Assembly (NCBI GenBank): GCA_001917175.1
Contig: MNTV01000033.1
Location: 26,623 to 48,786 of the forward strand
From: Azospirillum sp. 51_20
Lineage (GTDB): Bacteria; Pseudomonadota; Alphaproteobacteria; RF32; CAG-239
DNA: 22,164 nt
Direction: 5' to 3'
Position numbers and translations under genes: made by a program. The notes below the pieces were generated by a model that was not told the origin of the DNA, ran no database searches, and saw nothing but the letters and a program-made list of their open reading frames with translations. Shown here in pieces: positions 1 to 7,118 of this stretch. Position 1 is the stretch's first letter. Each line of letters starts with the position of its first letter.

Positions 1-100
1 TTAAGATGGTGAATATTTTACAATTCTCATATTAAGCGAAAACAGGATTCGCTGACTTTACAATTGAATAATTGCCGTTAAAGTTTTTATCCTGCCAAAT
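1..100. repeat. 100-bp direct repeat, copy 1 (3' end of RTX-like gene)
   Basis: This stretch is identical over 100 bases to 1983-2082. It covers the last 22 or so codons and stop (TAA at 32-34, minus strand) of the RTX-like gene plus about 31 bases beyond the stop. The window starts inside the repeat, so its outer edge on this side is unknown. The inner edge is sharp: after ...CCAAAT the two copies differ completely. The repeat is more GC-balanced than the surrounding AT-rich DNA. Confidence 0.95.
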
Positions 101-975
101 TTTGACTTCGTTCCAAGCTTTGTCGTTGCGATCGAAAATACCGTCGTTGTTGTCGTCAAGATCTTTTAACGCTTCAAAACCGTTGACGGCCTTTTCCCCG
201 GACGAAAGAACGGAATTGTTGCCAAACAATTCCGTTCCGTTATCGATAATTCCGTTTCCGCATCCTGTCCGACCCATCCGCTGTTTTCTTTGAAGCCGTT
301 TGCGTCGTGGTCAAAATAAACGCCGCCTTCCGCCGTAACCGTTTCCACGCCGTCGCCGTCCATATCAACCACCAGCGGCGAACGAACTTCTTCCGCCGTC
401 CCGAACAGGTCTTTGATTTTTTTCACAACTCTCCAATTGTCTAAGTAATATGGTAACTTTTGAAATAAGAACGCAAATCCGTCCGATAAAACGTCTATTG
501 TATCATCCCAAAATTGATCGACAATGTATCCCGCTATTCCGCATATAACCAGAGAAGTGGTAGCAGAGATGCCTATAGCAATTAATCCACTGCCAATCAA
601 AGCACCTACAGCTAATTGAGTTAATGTTTTGGATGTTTCATTAAGAGGGATGCCGTTTCCTGTCCAATCGCTATATATAGCAGTAAGTAAAGCTGCTGCT
701 GGACCTGCTTTTTTTAGTAATCCGGCTAGCCCTCGTGAAATATCACGCATAAATAATAGAGAATTTTGATTCCGAACTCCTGATATTGAACTTGTAAATA
801 TAGGACTTATTTGTTGCCAATTATATTGTTTTGCCATTTTTAATAATTTTGAAGCAAATTGATCTGTTATTAGTTCTCCGATAATTGACTTAGAAATTCC
901 TAACTCTTGAGCATATTGTGTTAGAAAGTCTTTAAATGTATTAATTTCACTTGAAGAAACGTTAGTATTGGACAT
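32..975 (-). pseudogene. RTX/FrpC-like calcium-binding protein with hydrophobic N-terminal half; frameshifted
   Basis: Two overlapping frames join into one gene. The 5' frame starts at ATG 973-975, with AGGA about 10 bases upstream. It encodes a helical N-terminus, then two hydrophobic glycine/alanine-rich segments (roughly residues 82-102 and 118-150) such as GALIGSGLIAIGIS. A calcium-binding module follows, with DMDGDGVET near residue 204, YFDHDANGF and GWVGQD. The 3' frame resumes with GNGIIDNGTELFGNN, DLDDNNDGIFD and WQDKNFNGN before the stop at 32-34. This order matches the FrpC/ApxIVA-type module of RTX proteins. In that family about nine residues (DGLLxxDxN-like) separate GW-V-x-x-D from NGNGIIDNG. 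Only two bases remain here, near 260-263, consistent with a 25-base deletion that also shifts the frame. The family's Asp-Pro autocleavage site is Ser-Pro here. No nonapeptide RTX array is seen. The gene lies 15 bases downstream of a membrane-protein gene, so they are probably co-transcribed. The N-terminal half is AT-rich and the C-terminal module is visibly GC-richer, which suggests a mosaic origin. A membrane-active toxin exported by type I secretion is inference. Confidence 0.75.
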
Positions 976-990
976 GTTTTGTTTTCCTGA

Positions 991-1773
991 TTATAAATTA
1001 GATTTATTGATGCCAAAAGAAAGATTGCGAAGCAGATACAAAGTGAAAACAGATAAGATATATAAGATGGTATAAGATAAATAACTTTCAAAAAAAAGAC
1101 ATAAAGACTGGAAGAAAATGTTATGTTCTTTTGATAAAAAGGAATCATATGTTGCCCATATAAGTGCTGTACAAATAATGGGAGCCAATAATTGCGCTAT
1201 TAAGAAAAATCTTTTTTGTTCACCTTGCTGAATAAATATTGCCTGATAATATGTATATAAGATAAAGATATTATTATATAAAAAGATAAGGTGAAGGAGA
1301 AAACCGATTATAATGGAATAAATGAAAAAAAAGTTGTCGGAAGAAAATTTTATATTCCAGATACCGTTGTCAGAAGAAATGGTATAATTTATTATTAAAA
1401 TTCCCAAAATTACGCTGCTGTATAAAATAAAAAATATTTGCCAATATGCATTTTTTATTCTTTTTTCGATATTTTCTTTACTTTGAAAGACTACGTGGTG
1501 ATAATTTAATCCGATATAGCAGCATAGTGAAAGAGTTAATGGCAACATAGCCCATGCATATTGGTTGCCATTGAAAAATACAAAAATTTGTGTGCTGATG
1601 CCGTATAATAAACATAATATGCAGAAGCTTTTGTATCCCCAACCGTGTTTTGTTTTATTTTCCAAATGATACATAAACTTTTTGAAAGGATTGTTTTCTG
1701 CCAACAGGTGTGAAATTTTAACATCGTTAATAAAATGTTCCGTGAGACCGGAGATGATTTGAGAAGTATCCAT
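991..1773 (-). CDS. Hypothetical six-helix membrane protein (possible immunity protein)
   Basis: A 260-residue protein that I do not recognise. I chose the start at ATG 1771-1773 (MDTSQIIS) because GGAAA lies about 8 bases upstream. An in-frame ATG 17 codons further upstream (1824) has no clear ribosome site. An amphipathic N-terminus of about 45 residues precedes about six hydrophobic segments, near residues 47-66, 72-92, 108-130, 145-172, 186-207 and 215-245. There is no signal peptide and no catalytic motif. The gene is very AT-rich. It ends 15 bases before the start of the RTX-like pseudogene, so the two form an operon. Small multi-pass proteins next to membrane-active toxins are often immunity proteins, so that role is plausible but is inference from context only. 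Confidence 0.7.
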   Translation of the reverse strand: MDTSQIISGLTEHFINDVKISHLLAENNPFKKFMYHLENKTKHGWGYKSFCILCLLYGISTQIFVFFNGNQYAWAMLPLTLSLCCYIGLNYHHVVFQSKENIEKRIKNAYWQIFFILYSSVILGILIINYTISSDNGIWNIKFSSDNFFFIYSIIIGFLLHLIFLYNNIFILYTYYQAIFIQQGEQKRFFLIAQLLAPIICTALIWATYDSFLSKEHNIFFQSLCLFFESYLSYTILYILSVFTLYLLRNLSFGINKSNL

Positions 1774-1820
1774 ATGTATTTTTCCATATATTAAAAGATT
1801 ATTAGTTGTATAAAAGCGTT

Positions 1821-1839
1821 TCACAAATAATAATTGTAT
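1821..1839 (-). repeat. 19-bp upstream element, copy 1
   Basis: These 19 bases are identical to 3460-3478, and weaker similarity continues on the high-coordinate side (GGCAAGC-AAAAATACAAC-like stretches near 1862-1882 and 3500-3523). Both copies lie just upstream of the start of a minus-strand membrane-protein gene, about 48 and 82 bases away. This is either a shared promoter/leader or the scar of a duplicated cassette boundary. Confidence 0.6.
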
Positions 1840-1982
1840 ATTTTCACTTTAGACGAGAAAAAGCAAGCGAAAAATACAACTGTATTTTTAAATAAGAACT
1901 TAAAACAATCAAAAATAAATTAAAAATTACCGTCGGAATATAAAAACAGGTTTTAGTTGTGGCTGAGACGTATTTTTTCTAT

Positions 1983-2082
1983 TTAAGATGGTGAATATTT
2001 TACAATTCTCATATTAAGCGAAAACAGGATTCGCTGACTTTACAATTGAATAATTGCCGTTAAAGTTTTTATCCTGCCAAAT
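1983..2082. repeat. 100-bp direct repeat, copy 2 (orphan 3' end of RTX-like gene)
   Basis: An exact copy of bases 1-100. Here the last 22 or so codons of the RTX-like gene are detached from any upstream toxin body. The repeat ends two bases before the stop codon of the membrane-protein gene at 2085-2678. It marks the 3' boundary of a lost or replaced second toxin-like gene. Confidence 0.95.
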
Positions 2083-2084
2083 AG

Positions 2085-2678
2085 TTAAGGAAGGTTAACC
2101 CAAAATTGGGGAAAAATTGCATAAAAAATAATAAGATTAAACAAAAGCAATAAAGATATAATAATTTTGTTATTTTTTGATATCGGTTGTCTTTTATGTA
2201 TTTTTTTATAAAATGGAAGTAACAGAATTATCCAACATCCCCAGAAAGAATAATTTTGTACAGCATAATCGCTATTGAAAATTAATATGAATAAAGCGTA
2301 TACGGGAAAAAGAAATGAATTTTGCAGGAAAGAATATAGCTTATGAGGAGTGTAAATGTCGGCTAAATTAATGGAAATAAAAAGTACGATAAAATTTAAA
2401 ATATACTCGTAAAATTGATTAATGCTTATTTTCCTAATTAAATAAAATACAATAAAACCATCAAAAAGGAACAATAAAAAAAGTTTCCATATGAATTCAA
2501 CATTATCACTTCTATAAATATATAAAAACATTAAAGTCTCTTGGGTATTGATAGTTTCTATATATTTGCGGTAAAAAGCATAAGCTGAATTACTTACCCA
2601 TATTGTAAAAGCAATTATAAATAAATAAGCGAGAACATAAAAATTTAATTTGGATTTTTGAATGAGATCTTTGTACAT
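2085..2678 (-). CDS. Hypothetical multi-pass membrane protein inside a toxin-gene scar
   Basis: A 197-residue, very AT-rich gene of unknown function. I chose the start at ATG 2676-2678 (MYKDLIQKS) because an AGAAAG ribosome site sits about 7 bases upstream. A longer frame back to 2750 has no good site. About five to six hydrophobic helices follow a short basic N-terminus; the last ends close to the C-terminus. No conserved motif is recognised. The gene sits exactly between two pieces of an RTX-like gene: the 24-bp 5' fragment at 2755-2778 and the 100-bp 3' end at 1983-2082. It therefore occupies the place of a toxin body. Immunity function is possible but unproven. Confidence 0.65.
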   Translation of the reverse strand: MYKDLIQKSKLNFYVLAYLFIIAFTIWVSNSAYAFYRKYIETINTQETLMFLYIYRSDNVEFIWKLFLLFLFDGFIVFYLIRKISINQFYEYILNFIVLFISINLADIYTPHKLYSFLQNSFLFPVYALFILIFNSDYAVQNYSFWGCWIILLLPFYKKIHKRQPISKNNKIIISLLLLFNLIIFYAIFPQFWVNLP

Positions 2679-2754
2679 ATTATTTCTTTCTAGTGGTAGT
2701 TGTAAGAGGAATGATAGCAGGAGATTTTGTGAATATAGCACTAATTGCAATTCG

Positions 2755-2778
2755 TTGTGTTAGAAAGTCTTTAAATGT
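2755..2778 (-). pseudogene. Remnant of the 5' end of an RTX-like gene
   Basis: These 24 bases are identical to 916-939 in the RTX-like gene, where they encode the start of that protein (TFKDFLTQ). Translated on the minus strand, this remnant also reads FTFKDFLTQ, then runs through about 20 unrelated residues to a stop before the membrane-protein start at 2678. There is no usable start codon or body, so it is a scar rather than a gene. Confidence 0.7.
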
Positions 2779-2800
2779 GAAAATTCCTTTGTTATATTTA

Positions 2801-3379
2801 TTAAGATGCAACGCTGCTGATGACCACAAGATATGCGACCAGAGGAGGAAAATTAATAATGAGAGCTATTCCCCAGTAAATTATGAATTGAGTTAGAGGC
2901 GGCATTGATATTTGAATATTTTTTGCTTTTTTGCCAAAAATTAGGTAGAAAGTGCTAAAGATGATAAATGTTGAAATTAGAATGAAATAATTCATGCAGA
3001 AAGTTCCGATAATTAAATAAGCTATATAATATTTTTTCGGGGCGGCAATAGGAGCAAAGTCTTTCGCCAATTCTGCCAGTTTATATATATGTAAGAGGAA
3101 AAACATTAATGTCATATAAAAAGTAATTATGTGAATTTTTATAATATTTAATTTCTGCCGATAATTGTTGAAAGAACGAATTAATAACCAGTATAAGAAT
3201 ACAAAGGCTGTAAAAAGGGTTGCGGATATCAATAAAATAATGTTGTCTTCGGCTCTGGGAGGAGTTGGAGTATATACATATATTCCTGACAATATAGTGA
3301 TAAACAACATAAAGATAAGAGTGAACCAATATCTTTTAGGAAGTTTAGTTGTGTTTTTTTCCGGCAGTACAGGTTTCAT
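2801..3379 (-). CDS. Hypothetical five-helix membrane protein
   Basis: A 192-residue protein that I do not recognise. The start at ATG 3377-3379 is supported by GGGAG seven bases upstream. A short basic N-terminus precedes about five hydrophobic segments (near residues 17-36, 46-67, 82-102, 118-145 and 163-190). It is the first gene of the AT-rich minus-strand series and is followed by the 5' remnant of a toxin-like gene. It shows no obvious similarity to the other two membrane proteins here, although all three are small, AT-rich and multi-pass. Immunity to a membrane-active toxin is one possible role, inferred only from context. Confidence 0.65.
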   Translation of the reverse strand: MKPVLPEKNTTKLPKRYWFTLIFMLFITILSGIYVYTPTPPRAEDNIILLISATLFTAFVFLYWLLIRSFNNYRQKLNIIKIHIITFYMTLMFFLLHIYKLAELAKDFAPIAAPKKYYIAYLIIGTFCMNYFILISTFIIFSTFYLIFGKKAKNIQISMPPLTQFIIYWGIALIINFPPLVAYLVVISSVAS

Positions 3380-4005
3380 ACATAATCTCCCAACAATTGT
3401 AATTTATAAGATGCGATTTTGTTATGAAATACAAGTACATATAACTCTCGGACACAAAATCACAAATAATAATTGTATGGTTTCATAATAATTTAGAAAA
3501 GGCAAGCAAAAAATACAACCTTATGTTATAAAAACAACCTTAACATTATTAATAGCAAAATTAGAAAGGAAACATATTTTAGTTGTTAATGTGGTGTGTG
3601 AATCCATCAAAAGTCGTAAATATATTATAATGCATTTATAAATAGAAAATTGAAATGCTGTTTTCTCTCAACTAATATTTGTTTTTTTGTTTTGTGCAGA
3701 CAATTAACAATATACAATTTTTGGTAATCAAAAGTTATATTTCTCATTTTTTAACAATAACTGCTTTTGGTTGTAAAAATAATCTAAATATTTTATTACT
3801 AGAAGTTTTTGGTCATTTTTTTGATGTATCTTTTGAAAATAACCGGTAACGGTGGTATATACGGCTCAAACGTTTATGTCGCAGTTTGAAAAAGTTTTTA
3901 ATGGTTGCGGAGCAAAAGTGCCTTTAGGTTGCGGCAATAACAGTTGTTTTTATCTATGACGCCCGCTTCATTTTTTATTAAACGATTTTGTGCTAAAAAA
4001 TAAAA
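3380..4005. other. AT-rich intergenic region
   Basis: No convincing gene is seen in these 626 bases. The left end carries the leader of the minus-strand membrane-protein gene, including the 19-bp element at 3460-3478. Base composition changes from very AT-rich to GC-rich at about 3840-4030. This is probably the edge of the island. No integrase, tRNA or obvious attachment site is visible at this edge. Confidence 0.6.
3460..3478 (-). repeat. 19-bp upstream element, copy 2
   Basis: Identical to 1821-1839. It lies about 82 bases upstream of the membrane-protein start at 3379. Related but diverged sequence continues to roughly 3530. Confidence 0.6.
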
Positions 4006-4896
4006 ATGATGAAGAATAAAAAACTTTATGCGGCAATCGGTGCAACGGTATTGATCTGTGCCGCGGCTGCCGGATTTTATTTCAGCTCGCTCGCTTATCG
4101 GCTGAATCGTCTTGCCGCCGGCAAAGATTGCCGGGTCGGGGCGGCCGTTATTGCCGGTTCTCATTCTTTTGTTCATGGGGAAGGAAAATATCCGCTTCTG
4201 AGCGTGTTCAAACTTTTTATTGCCGCGCAGGTTCTTGACAAACTGGGACGGGAAAACACCGATCCCTGCAAAACGGAATTAACGATTACCCGCGACATGA
4301 TCGACGAACGAACCTACAGTCCGATGCGCGACGAACGGCGAACCTATCCTTACGGGATAAGCGTTGCCCGTCTGTTGGAATACATGGTTGCCGAAAGCGA
4401 CAACAACGCGGCCGACATTTTGCTGGCCTATGCCGGGGGAGCGGAGCAGACGCAGGCTTATTTAAATCGTCTTGGCTTCGGCGGGATTGATGTTTCCGTC
4501 AGCGAGAAGGAAATGAATGCGGATATTGCCAAACAATATGTCAACCGTGCTTCGCCGGCAGATGTTGTCCGATTTTTAAAAACCGTGCGCGAAGGCGATA
4601 TTTTGACGCCGGAAAACCGCAAATTTTTCGATAAGATAATGACGGCAACCGTGACCGGCGGCGATAAGTTGAAAGCGGGGCTGCTGCAGGGAACGGTTTT
4701 CGGGCATAAGACAGGCTCGTCTTCGCGAACGGCCGAAGGGATAAAAATTGCCGACAATGACGCCGGTTTTGTGATTTTGCCGGACGGCCGGACATATTAT
4801 ATCGCGGTGATGGTTTCCGATTCCCGGATGTCTGACCGGGAAAATGCGGCTCTTGCCGCGGAAATTTCCGCCGTTGTCTATAACCGTTTACGATAG
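4006..4896 (+). CDS. Class A beta-lactamase, A2-like subgroup
   Basis: A 296-residue serine beta-lactamase that should hydrolyse beta-lactams in the periplasm. All class A landmarks are present: SVFK (nucleophile Ser66, Lys69), SDN at 131-133, the omega-loop glutamate (Glu167 in SEKEMNAD) and HKTG at 234-237. The spacing SEKEMNADIAKQYVN and the KIADNDAGFVILPDG stretch after KTG resemble the PER/CfxA/CblA-type A2 subgroup rather than TEM/SHV. The first 30 or so residues form a basic start and hydrophobic stretch, acting as signal peptide or anchor. The LIC at 16-18 is a poor lipobox. Two adjacent ATGs (4006, 4009) could start it, and neither has a strong ribosome site. It sits immediately beside the AT-rich island but has host-like GC-rich composition. 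Substrate range cannot be told from sequence. Confidence 0.88.
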   Translation: MMKNKKLYAAIGATVLICAAAAGFYFSSLAYRLNRLAAGKDCRVGAAVIAGSHSFVHGEGKYPLLSVFKLFIAAQVLDKLGRENTDPCKTELTITRDMIDERTYSPMRDERRTYPYGISVARLLEYMVAESDNNAADILLAYAGGAEQTQAYLNRLGFGGIDVSVSEKEMNADIAKQYVNRASPADVVRFLKTVREGDILTPENRKFFDKIMTATVTGGDKLKAGLLQGTVFGHKTGSSSRTAEGIKIADNDAGFVILPDGRTYYIAVMVSDSRMSDRENAALAAEISAVVYNRLR

Positions 4897-4914
4897 TCTG
4901 CAGAATATTTTAAC

Positions 4915-4965
4915 TTGACAAATACCCTTATGGGGTATATAAACAGAATACCCGTATAGGGTATT
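4915..4965 (+). promoter_or_regulatory. Metal-responsive promoter with two CsoR-type operators
   Basis: A near-consensus promoter has TTGACA at 4915-4920, a 17-base spacer and TATAAA at 4938-4943. The spacer and the start-site region each carry a perfect inverted repeat: ATACCC-N5-GGGTAT (4922-4938) and AATACCC-N5-GGGTATT (4947-4965). Their centres are about 26 bases apart. This TACCC...GGGTA form is typical of operators bound by CsoR/RcnR-family repressors, and a csoR-like gene lies just downstream. Repressor binding here would block the polymerase directly. Confidence 0.88.
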
Positions 4966-4983
4966 AAAAGGAGAAAAGAAACA

Positions 4984-5133
4984 ATGAGCAAATGTAAAAA
5001 CCCGAACTGTACCTGCGAAAACTGTCAATGCGGCGACGATTGCCGCTGCGGTAAAGACTGTTCCTGCGGCGATAACTGCCAGTGCACGCCGGAAAACAAA
5101 TGCGGCGATGACTGTGCCTGCGGGAGCAAATAA
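4984..5133 (+). CDS. Small metallothionein-like cysteine-rich protein
   Basis: A 49-residue protein with 14 cysteines and no hydrophobic segment. The start ATG (4984) has AAAGGAG about 8-10 bases upstream. Cysteines occur as C-x-C pairs in a repeating CxCG(D/K)(D/N) pattern, for example CRCGKDCSCGDNCQC, after an N-terminal KCKNPNCTC. Such a protein would bind soft metal ions such as Cu(I), Zn or Cd as thiolate clusters in the cytoplasm. The CsoR-type operators in its promoter and the CsoR gene downstream favour copper. It is not close to the classic SmtA pattern, so 'metallothionein-like' is a description of composition rather than a firm family assignment. Confidence 0.8.
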   Translation: MSKCKNPNCTCENCQCGDDCRCGKDCSCGDNCQCTPENKCGDDCACGSK

Positions 5134-5149
5134 ACTCTGCCGGAAAGAT

Positions 5150-5176
5150 GCCGGAACGTTTTTTTTTCGTTCCGGC
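5150..5176 (+). terminator. Hairpin with a T-rich loop between metallothionein-like gene and csoR
   Basis: GCCGGAACG (5150-5158) pairs perfectly with CGTTCCGGC (5168-5176). The nine-base loop is all T, and only a short, imperfect T run follows (5181-5185). It could be a leaky terminator or a stability element that sets the ratio of the two messages. Confidence 0.5.
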
Positions 5177-5240
5177 TGTACTTTTTGGATAAAAGCGGTT
5201 ATTCTTGCCGGCAGCGTCAACCTTTGAAAAGGGGAAAACA

Positions 5241-5516
5241 ATGGAAGAACATAATCCGAGCCATCTGGAAAACATTCCGCGCTTAAATCGCATTGCCGGG
5301 CAGATCGAAGGCATAAAAAAAATGATCGAAGACGGGCGCTATTGTCCCGATATCCTCAGCCAGCTGCGGGCGGTGCGTTCTGCTGTCAAGGCGGTGGAAG
5401 GCAATATTCTGCAAAAGCATCTCCGGCATTGCGTCGCCCGTTCTTTTGCCGACGAAGCGGTCAGGGAAGAGAAAATAGAGGAGCTGAAAAGACTGTTTGA
5501 CCGTTACGGCGACTGA
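5241..5516 (+). CDS. csoR: CsoR-family metal-sensing repressor
   Basis: A 91-residue all-helical repressor that should bind the two palindromes at 4922-4965 when metal-free. The start at ATG 5241 follows AGGGGAAA with good spacing. The family core is clear: PRLNRIAGQIEGIKKMIEDG, then RYCPDIL and HLRHCV. The three Cu(I) ligands of CsoR (Cys, His, Cys) are present as Cys35, His60 and Cys64, so a copper sensor is more likely than a nickel/cobalt (RcnR) or formaldehyde (FrmR) sensor. His4 and His8 near the N-terminus leave some doubt. It lies 108 bases after the metallothionein-like gene, probably in one autoregulated unit. Confidence 0.88.
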   Translation: MEEHNPSHLENIPRLNRIAGQIEGIKKMIEDGRYCPDILSQLRAVRSAVKAVEGNILQKHLRHCVARSFADEAVREEKIEELKRLFDRYGD

Positions 5517-5554
5517 ATGTTCCGATACGGGCGCGGTCGACGAAACGGTTTTTA

Positions 5555-5588
5555 AAAAACTCCCGCGGCTTCGGCGGGAGTTTTTTTT
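5555..5588 (+). terminator. Rho-independent terminator of csoR
   Basis: AACTCCCGC (5558-5566) pairs with GCGGGAGTT (5574-5582), followed by an eight-T run starting at 5581. An A-run precedes the stem, so it may also work for the minus-strand gene that ends at 5610. Confidence 0.9.
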
Positions 5589-5609
5589 GTTTGCCGGATT
5601 GTCCGGCGG

Positions 5610-5906
5610 CTACTTGATTTTCAGACAGAGCGGGTAGTTGCGGCCCTGCATGCCGAGATAGAATTCGCCGTCCTGTTTGGTAAAGGAAACCTGCGATACC
5701 GCGTCTTCGTATTTTTCACCCGCCGGCGAGGCGACTTTGGTCAGTACATGATCGATGCCGTTGGCGCGTACGATCATGGAGTTGTCGTTTAAGACCGTTA
5801 CCCGGATGATCTGGTCTCCGCATTTGTAACTGGCCTGGTCTTTGACGTCAACGCTGTGGGAACAGGCCATAACCATCAGTGACAGTCCGAGAATCCAATA
5901 TTTCAT
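5610..5906 (-). CDS. MliC-like lipoprotein (putative lysozyme inhibitor)
   Basis: A 98-residue lipoprotein with a short basic start, a hydrophobic stretch and the lipobox VMAC (Cys15). The mature part has YKCG near its start and a closing PLCLKIK, giving the cysteine pair expected of the MliC/PliC fold. It also has the central pattern ASPAGEKYEDAVSQVSFTK, which resembles the family's ASGxxY....FxxKG segment. MliC proteins protect the cell wall by inhibiting C-type lysozyme from the outer membrane or periplasm. An AAAGGG site lies about 8 bases before the ATG. The match is by eye and the conserved tryptophan is not seen, so the function is likely but not certain. Confidence 0.68.
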   Translation of the reverse strand: MKYWILGLSLMVMACSHSVDVKDQASYKCGDQIIRVTVLNDNSMIVRANGIDHVLTKVASPAGEKYEDAVSQVSFTKQDGEFYLGMQGRNYPLCLKIK

Positions 5907-5999
5907 GATATTTCCCTTTCGTTATGTAAATAATGACAAAAATCATATAATCATGTTTCGGATGATATAAAGGTTTGACTTCTAAAAACAATGGCGGGG

Positions 6000-7118
6000 T
6001 TATTCCAGATTGCGTTTGAATGTCATGGCGGCAAAGCCGAGGGTGACGGCAGCAATGACGGATAACGGCACCAGTTCCGGCCAGATGTCGGTGACGCCGA
6101 CATCTTTAAGAAACAATCCGTTGCCGATTTTGATGAAAAAGCGGATCGGATTGGCGTAAGTCAGATATTGCAAAAACGCCGGCATGTCTTCAACCGGCGA
6201 CACGAAGCCGGAAAGCAAAATGGCCGGCATCATGAAAGCAAACGCCCCGAGTATCGCCTGCTGCTGGTTGGCGCAGACGGAAGAAATGAACAGTCCGACG
6301 CCGACAAAAGAAAGCAGGGCGATAAAAGAAGAGAAAATGAAAAGGAAGAACGAGCCGGTAAACGGAATGGCGAAAAAGAAAACGGCGGCCAGCGTCATGG
6401 CCGATTGCAGGATCAGCGCGATGAAAAGCGGCGGCACGGTCTTGCCGACGAGGATTTCAAAGGCCGTATACGGGCTGACGATCAACTGTTCAAAAGTGCC
6501 CAGCTCCCGTTCTCTGGCCACCGACAGCGAAGTCAGCATCAGGGTAATGACGAGCGCCAGAATCACGATCAGCGAAATCACCAGATACCACTGGTAAACC
6601 GCGTTCGGGTTAAACCAGCTGCGGGCTGCCGTCACAACCGAAGCGCCGGCGACGCCCGTCCGGGCGGCGAACTTTTGCGAGAAGGCGGCGGCAATCTGCG
6701 TGACATAGCCGTTTAAGCCGGTGGCCGTCGTCGGCGTCCGGCCGTCCAAAATCAGCAGGACGTCGGCGTTTTGTCCTTTTTTCAGTCGGCGGGCAAAGTC
6801 CTGCCGGATGACGAGAATGCCGTGGATCTTTTCGTTTTTCAGATTCTCGCGCGCCTGCCGGAGGTTGTCGGAACGGATGACGCGGCCGAACCAGCGGGAA
6901 TTCTCAATACCGGCGACGAATTCCCGCGATTCCAGCGTGTTTGAAGCGTCGATCACCGCAATGTCGGCGTTTTTTGTTTCCATGGTCAGGATGTTGGCAA
7001 ACAGCGCCAGCTGGATGAGCGGCGGGGCAATGATAATGATGCGGCTTTTGGGGTCACGCAAGATGGTCAGAAATTCTTTTTTGATCAGCGCCCACAGGCG
7101 GGAGATGCGTTCAGTCAT
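6000..7118 (-). CDS. ybhR: ABC-2 type transporter permease (YbhR-like)
   Basis: A 372-residue inner-membrane permease of the ABC-2 exporter family. It has one N-terminal transmembrane helix after the IKKEFLTILRDPKSR signature, a periplasmic domain of about 140 residues, then a block of five hydrophobic helices from about residue 175. The conserved SVARERELGTFEQLIVSP motif lies between helices. The ATG (7116-7118) follows AAGGAGG by four bases. The gene overlaps the upstream permease by eight bases, indicating translational coupling. It is the last gene of the operon. By analogy with E. coli YbhFSR it would pair with the other permease and the tandem ATPase to export drugs or cations. Confidence 0.85.
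   Translation of the reverse strand: MTERISRLWALIKKEFLTILRDPKSRIIIIAPPLIQLALFANILTMETKNADIAVIDASNTLESREFVAGIENSRWFGRVIRSDNLRQARENLKNEKIHGILVIRQDFARRLKKGQNADVLLILDGRTPTTATGLNGYVTQIAAAFSQKFAARTGVAGASVVTAARSWFNPNAVYQWYLVISLIVILALVITLMLTSLSVARERELGTFEQLIVSPYTAFEILVGKTVPPLFIALILQSAMTLAAVFFFAIPFTGSFFLFIFSSFIALLSFVGVGLFISSVCANQQQAILGAFAFMMPAILLSGFVSPVEDMPAFLQYLTYANPIRFFIKIGNGLFLKDVGVTDIWPELVPLSVIAAVTLGFAAMTFKRNLE

Noticed and set aside
32..975. Autoprocessing activity of the FrpC-like module
   Set aside because: The Asp-Pro bond cleaved in FrpC is replaced by Ser-Pro here, and a calcium loop is deleted, so cleavage is not expected.
1..3900. Insertion sequence or prophage explaining the AT-rich island
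   Set aside because: No transposase, integrase, terminal inverted repeats or tRNA attachment site is visible within the window.
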